From Lutraria lutraria (taxonomy: Eukaryota; Mollusca; Bivalvia; Venerida; Mactridae): 64,000 bases of DNA. The stretch is taken from positions 33,394,756 to 33,458,755 of the forward strand of contig OZ026834.1 of assembly GCA_964023205.1 (NCBI GenBank). The letters run 5' to 3'. Below are positions 1-11,500 of this stretch, in pieces (position 1 is the first letter of the stretch; each line of letters opens with the position of its first letter). A program made the position numbers and the translations under genes. The notes beneath the pieces were generated by a model that did not search any database, was not told where the DNA came from, and saw only the letters and a list, made by a program, of their open reading frames with translations.

Positions 1-16
1 CGCATTTTAATCCATT

Positions 17-1015
17 TTATCTCTTAATTTTAACACAGTTCTGATATTTCTGCAAATGATCTTTTAGCTGGTCCATGCATTTGTTGGAGTTTAGTATGTA
101 CAGTGGCAGGAATTTCTTGCATGACTTATCTAGCATTTGATAGGCAGATTCATGGTAATATGTATACAAAGCAAAAATTAATATGGCCATCAGTCACTCA
201 GCGTGTCAAAAAATCGAACAGTTGATGTATGATTTTATTGTTATTGAGAGTATTTTTATGTTTTTAGACAGGACGAAGACTTGTTTAAATTTTTAAAAAA
301 TTAAATGGTTTCATGATTGCATACTAGTATAGTATCCCTTGTACACTTGGAACCGCGATATACACTGTACCTTGAATGCCCGGATAATAACAATAACTGA
401 TGCACACTGTTTGGAGTTTAGTACTTTCACAGGAATTTCCCGCGTGATGACGTATGTTTTCAATGTTTTTTAGAGAATTTTTATATTCTTTGACACGAAG
501 AAGGATTGTTTATATACATCAAATGGTTTAATGATTGCATACTAGCACTGTCGTGAATTTTAAGCTAATTAAGTAAAGAGTTAGACTCGCGGTTTTTCGT
601 ATGACCAGTATACTGTCATTAATTTTTATCTAAGTAAAGAATTATCGCGGTAATACATGTAATCAGGATACTGATTAAGTATAATTGTTTTCCCTATTAC
701 CGCCTACCTAACTCTTAACATGTGTTAAAACGCAAGACAGTGCAAGTCTGCAATCATGCAACCATTTAATCCTCATAAGCAATTCTTCTTCCTGTCGAAA
801 AACATAAGAATACTCTTGTTAACTATAAATTAATACATCAAGTGATCCCATTTCATGACACACTGACGTCCATATTGATTTTTGCTTGATGACCTTATTA
901 CCACCCATCGACCAATCAAATGCGAGATACATATTATTATTAACGCGGGAAACTTCTGTATCAATAACCATCTATCAATTGCAGAAATATCAAAACTGTG
1001 TTTAAAGAGATCTAA
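17..1015. repeat. Large diverged inverted repeat (about 1 kb)
   Basis: The left part (about 17-330) and the reverse complement of the right part (about 745-1015) share ordered blocks: GATATTTCTGCAA, a TATCT-GCATTTGAT block, AGCAAAAAT-AATATGG, and GAGTATT-TTATGTTTTT followed by GACAGGA-GAAG. A further direct partial copy of the inner block is at about 465-545. It looks like an old palindromic mobile element or two opposed copies of one. It lies in the first intron of the PSME4 gene. No coding capacity is seen. Confidence 0.6.
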
Positions 1016-1434
1016 TGCATCAAAATGCGACACACTCATGTAGCTGCATGTGTTTATTTGGATTGAATGAATGCAAATGGCAGTATGAACGATAAATTGA
1101 CTTGACTGTAGAAATGATATAAATCATTAATGAAAAATGTTTTAAAGTCGCGGCATGCATTGGTTCCCTGCCAACAAATTGCCAAGCGGAAACAGAAGAG
1201 AAGTGGAGGCGACACGCATGCGCGAGTATTGTAATTATCTGGGTAATAGCATCACCGCGGTAATAAGCGTACAAGGGATACTGTTGGAACTGGAGAAGAC
1301 ACCTTATGTCACATTCACAATTTGTCCGAGAGTCCCTAACACCAAGAGGGCGAGGGAAATATTAACAACTAAGCCACTGCCAATCGTTCTTATAACATGT
1401 TAATGAATGAAACAAAAAGATATCAATACTGTAC

Positions 1435-1628
1435 CTATTGAGTTGTCCGACCCAATGGCCCGCTCCGACTTTGATGTCTCGAAGTTGGACTGCGCGACCT
1501 AATTTTGATCTGATTTCTGCCAACACATTGTTCGACTCTGCATCAATAGCATCATTATACGGAAGAAGTTTGTTATAAACTACTTCCTTTTGGGGTTGAA
1601 ACCCCAAAAATTGCTCTCGATCATCCAT
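1435..1628 (-). CDS. PSME4: Proteasome activator complex subunit 4 (PA200), first coding exon
   Basis: PSME4/PA200 is a very large HEAT-repeat protein that caps the 20S proteasome; in animals it is mainly nuclear and linked to degradation of acetylated histones. This exon encodes 64 complete codons from an ATG at 1628-1626. The diagnostic stretch, about residues 12-50, reads PQKEVVYNKLLPY, then DAES, then KLGRAVQL, which matches the conserved N-terminus of animal PA200 almost position by position. The exon ends CAATAG followed by a GTACAG donor (intron starts at 1434), leaving a two-base split codon. The track continues as apparent ORF past the donor, but that part shows no similarity and is intron. 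All later exons lie left of the window; I searched 1-1434 by eye for the next exon and did not see it. An in-frame ATG nine codons upstream exists; the one at 1628 sits closer to the family start. It is divergent to TATDN3. Confidence 0.85.
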
Positions 1629-2529
1629 AGCAATCGTAAAAATTGAAATACTCAAGATTAGTTACTCAGCATGTTTTATAAGTCTCCATTTTTACTTTCA
1701 GTTTTAAGAGCTGTCTTATGATTGGATGTCATATGAGCTGATAATATTTCAATCCAATCAAAATGCGCGTAACGAAATGTTTGTGATTCAAGAACGGTAA
1801 CTCTAATTATCAAAAAAGTAAATATCCATCTGTCATTCTGACGTAAGTCAGCTTTTTGTCAACTCACGATCAATTGTCATGTGATTTTCACATGCAGAAT
1901 CAGTTTTAGAACTCACTAGAATTTTATTTATACTGCAGATAAAATTTGACTCTGTTGTATGATTTAGCAATTAAAGTGTTTTTGTTGGCATGAAATTTCT
2001 TTCTAACAGTTCAATTTGACAAGCAAGCTTTGTCGACTTCTTTGACTTCTGTCAAGAAGGAGGTTACAGTAATGTATATGTGAAAGGTATATATTGATAC
2101 TGAGGCAAATATCCAAAAAAAGTTTAACAATTAATGTCTAGAAATTAATATATCTGTCTAGATATATATATTAATTCAGATGTAGCCGTGATCGAGGTAC
2201 ATGTATATAGGCCTATTGTATTTAGAAATTGGCTTGGATATATTCACCTGAGCCCCCGATTAGCTCAGTTGGTAGCGCATCTGACTTGCAAACAGGAGGT
2301 TGCAGTCAAGCCCCACATTGGTACATTATTTTCCTCCTATTACTGCGATTACATCTGGGAAGCTGATTGACTAATTGTATTGATCAAGTATACTATGTAT
2401 AAGTACTAGATCAGTGGTGAAATTCTGCTGTGAGATATGATATTTTGTCATGTAGTTGGGTTGTTTACTTCAGACATTATGAGTTTATATTTTTAGGATC
2501 TTTTCGCTGTGAATATAGAAGAATATAGA
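1629..2529. promoter_or_regulatory. Divergent PSME4/TATDN3 intergenic region
   Basis: The two start codons are 901 bp apart on opposite strands, so this region probably holds both promoters. Two CCAAT-type boxes in opposite orientation are visible about 93-130 bp upstream of the PSME4 ATG: ATTGG at 1721-1725 and CCAAT at 1754-1758. The reading frame before the TATDN3 ATG stays open back to a TTTTAG at 2491-2496, which looks like a splice acceptor, so TATDN3 probably has a spliced, non-coding first exon further upstream. No TATA box is assigned. The TATDN3 side also contains a tRNA-like remnant at 2252. Confidence 0.4.
2252..2323 (+). repeat. Degenerate tRNA-like sequence (SINE head or tRNA pseudogene)
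   Basis: It has a good RNA polymerase III A-box (TTAGCTCAGTTGG) and a loop CTTGCAA that would give anticodon TGC (Ala). The anticodon stem has a mismatch and the B-box region (GGTTGCAGTCAAGCC) is disrupted. It is therefore a relic, not a working tRNA gene. Confidence 0.5.
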
Positions 2530-5500
2530 ATGGCATCAGATGCTTCGATTGAGAAGACTGATGTTATGTATATTGATTGTCACAACCATTTGGCTGATCA
2601 GGGATTTGACAAGGTGATTTTTTATTCGCATGTGATGTCGCACTGACAGCCAGTTCTCAAGTCATTTTGTGATCGATTTTTCAGCTTTATTGATGGAGAC
2701 CGGTAGACATCAGGCATACTCGAGTAAGCTAGCTGGATCATCGACAGCTTCCTCACATGTTAAATTTTGTCTCAGATTGAATTTGTACTTGGAGCAGTGA
2801 GAGGCTAGTGATTTTCACTAGAGATGCATGCGTGTATACCTACTTAGAGGATTTAATCAACTGCTTTTTACAGCTTAGTTTCTTCTGAATCGCATTAATA
2901 TACTTCATGTATTAAAATTTTTAATTACGTTTAGTCTTAATTATCAAGGGGCTGTTTATACACATTTTTTGCACTAAATATCTGCACTGCAGTTATGCTG
3001 TATTTTTAGTATATTCATTGTCTAACATAAGTCTTAATAATAAAACATAGGTGTTATTTGTATTGATGCAGTCTAAAAATTAGCACTTGTCCGGGACAAG
3101 TAATTATTGATTCAGACAAGTAACTTTTGCAGTGATTATAATTATGTATAGAGTTCAAAGGAAAGCTATTCACTTTTGGTGATACGAACAAGTATAGTTG
3201 TGAGATTAATTATATCATTTAACCTTTGAGGAATTAATAAATCATACTACATTGTATTGGTACATGGATTTAACCGAATTGTGTCTCCCAAATTTCAGGA
3301 TATTGAGGCAGTGATAAATGAAGCCAAACAGGTGATATAGTTTACACATCTTAATGTTTGATTTAAAACTCCATGAAGATAAATGCATCAATTTCATTCA
3401 ATTTTTTTCAAATATTTAAGTACAGTATTTCTTTCTGAGATAAATATTTAAATGCACATTGTTGATTCAATATGCAAAGTCTCTGCTTTTTTTCAAACGG
3501 TTATTTTCCTAAGTTATGATGTTCTATGCAAGACATACTGCATTCGACAGGCTCATTAGAATTTTGTACTTCATGTTGACTTAATGTAATATTAAGTATT
3601 TGTAATGATAACAGTATTGTATACACACACACATATAGATATAAAATTACATAAACATCCCTTAAACAAAGCAGTTTATATTTTTAGAATGGAGTGAAAG
3701 CTGCCTTAGTCTGTGCCACATGTGTTGGTGAATTTGAAAAAGTTATACAATTATCAGATAGGTGAGTTATTACAAATGATCATGATTGATTGATTTATTG
3801 ATTGATTGAAGGAACGAACAAACAAGGTTTCAAAGATTTTTATCTGGTGAATATTGTTGTGGACCTCCATGCATGACCATGTCATTATGGTCTCTGTCTA
3901 TAGTAATCACTAGCCCTTTGGCATGGTGAGTACAAATTCCACCTAGGACCAGTCAAATTTCATAGTTACTTGAGGAAGCTAGCTGTCTGTGCTATTCTTA
4001 TTGTTTAGCTCTGAAACGTAAAATAATATACACTCTGTTGCATGCTTTTAATTTTTATTGGTCCTGTCTTCCTTATAAATGTCCAGAAATCTAATAGAAA
4101 GAATGGTCAGATTTATTGGATCTCAGCATAGTGTACAATAACAGACAATACAAAGCTTGCTTTTAATACCATATGATATTCCACCAGCACTTTACTACAT
4201 GGTAATGAACAAGGTTTTTCTTCATTTTAACATAGAGTTTGGATTTTGATTTCATAAAACTGTTATCTTTGATTTTTAGGTTCCCAGATTTTGTACTGCC
4301 TTGCTTGGGTGTCCATCCAGTACAAGGTGCTCTGACAGGTGACCAGAGGTGTGTCTCATTACAGGTAATATATGAATTGATTTTGTAGTGTAGTAAAAGA
4401 ACTGGTGCAATCATATAATAATATTTCTCTTTAGCTAAATGTTACAAGCATAAATTGATTGCTATGCGAGAAAGCTGTAATAGACAGTTTTTATTTTAAA
4501 GTGATTAACCCCTGCAAAATATTGATGAACCAACCATAACACGGTATTAATACCTAATTTTCTTTAAGCACATTGCATATTTCAATTGTAACCATTTTAA
4601 AGATGATTTATGAACTTTCAATCAAAGGGTGAAAGTTACTTATGAACATAATGGATAATTCCATGTGTGCAACCATACACCAATTTTTAGTTGGCTTCTT
4701 AATTCAAATTTATCCCAAAAAATGAATGATCTGTTAATAAAACACTACCATTAAAATTTGATTTAGCCTGCTTGTCCGAAACTTTGAGAGAACACTGTTC
4801 TGAGTGGTTGAGTGGTTACGATTTCTGACAGGTAATCACTAGCCCCTAACTGCTGTGAGTTTGGGTACCATGCACCAGGGACCAGATAAAAATGACATAT
4901 GGAGGTGTCCAGCTGGCTTATAGAAGATTGATGGTCCTACTTAAGTTTAAGGCTGGGGTTTCCTTCATTATTAATACTAGAATACAAAATTTAGTTGCCA
5001 AATCACTCTGACAGTTGGTGTTATGTTTAACCCTAGCCAAAAAAGGAAAGCACCTCATTATCTTGCAATCTTAAGTAACTATGTTGTACAAATTGTTTTC
5101 TTGTAAGAATCAATGGACTGTTTATGATACAGTCAACCTGTGTTATCAACCAACTCTGAATAAACACAACCCTGTGAATAAAGGCCATTCTTTTAAAAAC
5201 CATCATTAATTATTTAGATCAAAATGACTTCCTAATAAAGGACACCTGTCAATACTGGCCACATTTTGTCTTTCATTAGGACGGCCTTTGTTCACAGGCT
5301 TAACTGTATATTAACCTTGTAGGATCTAGAAGAAGCTATTCCATGGATTGAAAAATATCATGAGAGACTTGGTGCTATTGGAGAGGTAGATCATTTTTAA
5401 TGTTCATTTTATGTCACTTTTTCGTTGTCTGGTACGTAAACAAGGTTAAGAACATAAGATCAATTCTCAACAATCGATAGGGAAATTTTTCCTACATACC

Positions 5501-8500
5501 GATCTACCGAAGAACTTCCATTAACCTTCTGTCTACGAAAATAGTTCCACTTTTACAATTCAATGGCATAAATGCAAATTTAAATATTATGTGCATTCAA
5601 GTCAAAATCAGATGGTTATGCAAAATCGTAATCGAGTAATACAAAACAGTCATAGAAATTCTTTACTTTGATCTTCATCAAAATGCATGCAGGCTATGGA
5701 AAGCTGAACTATTGCTCAGTTTACCAAACTCAGCCCAATACTTCACCCTACAAAGAAATTCAACTTTTGACTGCTTTGTAGTTCTGAACAGCAGTACTTT
5801 CAGAGCTTTGATTGATACATATCAACAAAATTAACTTTTATCACTTGTGCTGAACCTTCAACAGTGTTGTTTTTTTTTTTACTGATTTTGGGCTGAAATT
5901 CAGCCACTTGTCTGAAAAGTATATACCCCCCCCCCCCCCCCCCTTAGTTCTTAAAAAAATCCCCTTTAGTAGAATTTTGTATTTTTTGAGAAAAAAAAAT
6001 ACTTGTAACATTAAGTTTATTACCTATTAATACTTATATGTTTGGAGAACATGTATACATTGTCATTTTATTGTTCCCTTTTTCCTCCCAAGATGCAATA
6101 TTTACCCTTTCTAAGGACCTGCCACCTTTCCCCTAATGGTGGAAAAAAATACTGCACTGTCTTTATAAATCTTTACTAATATTTCTGTAAAATTAAGTTC
6201 ATTCCATGAAAATGTAGTTCATGTATTATTTTTATGGTTAAGATTCAAACAGTTGAAGCAATTATTTTGTCCCCAATTTTGTTTCCTACTGTAATTGACC
6301 ACTATATACCGGTATATTGATTATTCAGGTTGGACTAGATTTCCAGCCTCGGATAACAAAAACACCAGAAGACAAGGATGTTCAGAGACAAGTATTAACT
6401 AAACAGGTGGAGCTTTCTAAGAAATTTGATTTACCATTGTAAGTTTTAGTCAGTATTATTAATGCCTTAACCAAAACATTTGATACCTGGTTGTTGCTTT
6501 ATTTGAAGATGGATTTCAAAGCAGGGAACCTTGTCTCAGAATTTTGATACTTGTCGTCGTTTTTTATCTTTGACATATTACATTTATAGTTATTTTTTTT
6601 AATGTATTTATCATTGTTAAAAAATATTTAAATTATGTGCAATATTGGTTTATAGATGTATTATACAGTACAACCTCTCCGGATCGGACCTGTCTTGAGC
6701 AACAAGCTCCCTTCAACAATAGCATGATTTTTTGCCACTGCACAATCTATTGATTTAACCTCTCTAGAGCAACAACCTCTCAACAACAACATAATTTTGC
6801 TACTCCCAAAGGGTGTTGCTTTGGAGAGGTTGCACTATATTTGTTTCAAATCACTTGCAATGGACTTGAAACTTGATATGACCAGTCAGCTAGTCATGTT
6901 ACCTTAATAAGCAAATAAAAATGTCTATCTGCCCACCCACAGTTAAAAGTTTGGGTTAACTGACTGTATGGCCTGATACAACTTTGTATAATAAACATGT
7001 TTAAATAGAGCTGATCCTGTGTTAGCAGCCATGTCCAATAGGCCACAATGTGAATAAAGGAATTTCTTTTAAAAAGTGCCACTGATTATTTAGAACAAAA
7101 TGACCCCCAAATTAAGGCCACCTTTTGTCTTTACCAAGGGTGGCATTGGTTCACAGGTTTGTCTGTTTACTATTTCATTTTGTAGAAATGTACACTCAAG
7201 ATCAGCAGGAAGACCTACTATTACATTGCTGAAAGAACAAGGTAGTGTGTTTCATATATAGCTTGCGTGGTGTGTTTTTTAAGTAGGCTGTGTTGAACTT
7301 GTAATTATGTTTTTCTTAATAACTTTATTTCTTTAAAAAGATATTGATTTCAAAGATTTGGAATTTGTAAATTTCTTATTTGTGATCTTAATTGAGTTAA
7401 TGAGTGCATATTTGTACTGTACAACCTCCAGAGGGGCCCTCTCTTGACCAACAACCTCCCTTCAAGAGCAGTATGATTCTTTTGCCACTGAACAATTTAA
7501 CTATTCATTTAACCTCTCTAGAGCAACAACCTCTCAACAACAACATAATCTTGCTACTCCTGATGTGGTGTTGCTTTGGACAGGTTGCATTGTGTTTATT
7601 TTATATGAAAAACTGTCAGTTATGCTAAATTGTATTGATCTTATTTAGGTACGGACTGAATGATTTGTCTTGAATTATTTAAGTATAGACTGTTAGTTTT
7701 AGATTGAATTAGAATGAATATCTCCATAATATTTGTGATATATGCCTGCATATGATTACCAGCACAGTAAAACACATTGGGGGCTAGGATAGTGTAGGAA
7801 AAGTGTTTAATAGTGAATTATGTCCTAAAATGTCTACATGGACTTGGTATACTTGTGTATGTATACAAATGTATATACTGTCAAACTTGTGTTCGCAGTC
7901 ACTTCCAAATAAAGGCCACCCTCTGAATTAAGGGCATTTTTAAAAAGAAAAAGTCATTGAGTGTGAAGAATAAATGACCTCTGATTAATGGCCACCTTCC
8001 GATAAATGCTACAGTTTGTTTTTCATGGGTGGCCTTTGTTCCTTTGACTTGACTGTATGATAAATGTGTTTTTGTTCCTTGTGGCCATGGATTCACCACT
8101 TACCACAATGTATTATAATATGTGTAAACATTGATTAAGTTTATGAATATTTCACAGGAGCAAAACATGTGTTACTTCATGCATTTGATGGAAATCCTAA
8201 GTATGGTATGGAAGGAGTCAGAGAGGGTTACTTCTTCTCCATCCCTCCATCAATTGTTAGAAGTGAGCAAGTAAGTTACCAAATATAACATTGTTAGATA
8301 ACAAATCTTTTACTGATAATTTGATAGATGTCAGGAACTGAACTAATTTAAGCATGTTGAAAGTAATGAAAGCGTGTCCTTTACAATATGCATGTACTGG
8401 TACTTTATATTGAGGGTTGTTTTGTTGTTGTTGGATTGTGGATATATTAGAAATAAAAACATTGTTTCTAGTTACCTGACCTACTTTAATCTCCCCCTGT

Positions 8501-11500
8501 GACCTGTGAGTTTTATTAAAGGGGCATACCCTACAACTTGGTGCATTTAGAATTAATGCAAAATGATGATAAATTAGAAGCTTGTAAAGAAAAAAGCCCA
8601 CGAAGAAAGTTTCAGCCAAAAATTCATCCTATTAAAAATAAAATCATAAAAAATATGTATTTGTGACACATACATTAAGTCATGGAAATTTTTGGGTGGA
8701 AGTGATTGATTTTCATAGCTATGTTTTTTTGCGGCTAGTACCTAAACTAGTCATTTTATGACCCATGTTCTTCCTGCAATTATCCATTATATATTGTTTT
8801 ACATATACAGCTAGCACATTTTTACACTTTCACAGAATGTTTGTCAGTTGTAGGGCATGCCCCTTTAAGCCTGAAAGCATTCACTGTCTCATCTCATACC
8901 TTTCCATGTGCTTTCAAGAATAATAAGGATAAAAATTCCTGCCTTAACTTCTGTTTTAATTACCATGTTATCAGAAACAAACAATTATTTAACACCTTAG
9001 AATATATAATATATAGAATACTTCTGGTTACATATTGCTTACTTTAAATTGATAAAGCTATTTTTAGTAACTCTTTGACATGCTAATTAAAACAAAGACA
9101 CAATCATGATGATTCTAACTTAAGCTTTTCTGACTTTATGAATTTGCATTATTAAACAAACAAGAGGGCCAAGATGGCCCTATATCGCTCACATGACAAT
9201 CACTGTTCACTCATTGAAACATTGTTTTGAACCGGTGACCTAGTTTTTGACCCCAGACGACCTACGTTCGAATTTGTCTTACATATCATTAAGACAAACA
9301 GTCTGACTAGGTTTGGTGAAGATACGATCAAAATTTGACATCTACAGTGTTAATAAGGTTTTCCTAAGATTTGACCTTGTGACCTGGTTTTTGACCCTAG
9401 GTGACCCATATTTGAACTTGTCCTTAATATCATTAAGACAAACAATCTGACAAGGTTTGGCCAAGATCCAATCAAAACCATGACATTAAGAGCTTTTACA
9501 AGATTTTTACCTAAGATTTGACCTTGTGACCCAGTTTTTGAACCCAGCTGACCCATGTTCATCCTTGACCCACATATCATTGAGGCAAACATTTTGACAA
9601 GGTTTGGTGAAGATCCAATTAAAACTGTGACATCTACAGTGTTAACAAAAGTTTTCCTAAGATTTGACCTGGTGACCTAGTTATTGACCCCAGATGACCC
9701 ATATTTATACTTGACCGTTATAACATTAAAACAAACGATTTGACAAAGTTTGGTGAAGATCCAATAATAACTGTGAAATCTACAGTGTTAACATGGTTTT
9801 TCATAAGATTTGACCTAGCGACCTAGTTTTTGACCCAAGATGACCCATGTTCGAACTCGTCCAAGATATTATGAAGACAAACATTCTGACAAGGTTTCAT
9901 GATCATCCAATCAAAACAGTGACTTCTAGAGTGTTCACAAGGTTTTCAAGCAATTTGCCCTAGTGACCTAATTTTACTACAGAAATTACCCATTTTCAAA
10001 CTTGACCTACATATTATTAAAATAAACATTCTGACAAAGTTTCATGAAGATCCAGTCAAAACAGTGATTTCTAAAGTGTTCACAAGGTTTTCCCTTATTT
10101 GGCCCTGGTGACCTAGTTTTTGACCCCAAATGGCCCAATATCGAACTCGTCCGAGATTTTGTTGATATTAACGTTCTGACCCAGTTTTGCTAAAATTGAG
10201 CCAAAAATGTGGCCCCTAGTGTGGTCACAACATAAAGTTTGACGACGCACGACGCCGGACGGAGAGTGATCCTAATAGCTCACTTTGTCACTTTGTGACA
10301 TGTGAGCTAAAAACATAATTGCTTTATGCAGACTAAATATTTTGATTTGTTTGCAAAATTGGAACATGCGTTTACTGATGACAAGTATGCCAATGCATAA
10401 TTATACATTATCAGAATCACTGCAGTATAAATACATGTAGTATAAAGCATATGAAATACAGATTCATTTATTAATTACATGTACAGTCAAATCTGTGTTA
10501 ATGGCCACCTCCAAAAAAAGGCCACCCTGTGAGTAATGGCCATTCTTTTAAAAACCATCATTGAATTTAGAACAAAATGACCTTGTAATAAATACCACCT
10601 GTCAATAAAGGCACATTTTGTCTTTACAAAGGGTGACCTTTGTTCACATGTTTGACTGTATTTGTATTATCTTCAATTCTTGCAGATTCTCTCCTAAATG
10701 GTAATCTTTTGATTTGCAAAGATTGGAAAATGCATTTTGTTAATGAATTTCTGTGATTTTCTATTTTTGCCAAGAAGCAGAAACTTGTACAAGCCTTACC
10801 TGTGGAGAACTTGTTGTTAGAAACTGATTCTCCAGCACTTGGTCCAGAAAAACAGGTATGTTGTTTCTGTTGTTGTATTTAGATGGTACATGTATATACT
10901 AATTTTAACTTTGAAATGAAGAGCCCATGTTCATTAGAAGTACTGATATGTTAATGTATAACATCCATAACTAGCTCCGAATATTGTTTGTCAAAAAGTT
11001 CATTACTTTGACTACTAGTATTACTCATAGAAAACATAGGTATTCTAACATTATTTCATTAAAGTTTTTTTGTTTTGTGAATTATTTAATTATTGAGATT
11101 AGCAGTGTACCAGTTTTTGAACATCATTTTTTGGCATTACAAGATTTTTCTAAATCCTAATTTAATAATTAGCTTTGTGATTATACATAAATTTGTTTGT
11201 ACAAAAAACATGTGTGATCATTGAACTCAAAATGAAAATGCCATATAACAATTATGATGTTATGCCATATAATATGATGTCTCAAAATGAAAATATAATA
11301 CAGTTGTATATCTCTCAAAATGAAAATGCCATGTAATATGATGATTCAAAATGCAATATAATATGATGACTTGATTTGTATTTTAGGCAAGAAATGTGCC
11401 ATCAAACATCCATGTATCTTGTGACTACATAGCCAAAGTAAAGAAGATGGATACAGTTCATCTTAGTCAGCTGACCACACACAATGCTATGAAATTATTT

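Noticed and set aside
2252..2323. Functional tRNA-Ala gene
   Set aside because: The B-box is disrupted and the anticodon stem is mismatched. The other tRNA-like sequences (60338, 63713, 59748) fail similar folding checks.
5926..5943. Homopolymer C and G runs as regulatory G-quadruplex sites
   Set aside because: Single uninterrupted runs (also 17617, 40082, 46752) deep in introns; length may also be affected by sequencing, and nothing nearby supports a function.
8257..8619. 120-codon minus-strand ORF overlapping TATDN3 exon 8
   Set aside because: It spans the exon 8 donor and part of the TTAA-flanked MITE, with no family features.
9350..9592. Repeated ORF ([15 protein letters not shown]...) at 9350, 20128 and 29512
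   Set aside because: It recurs because it lies in the Helitron-like element; it is made of the internal units and has no transposase or helicase features.
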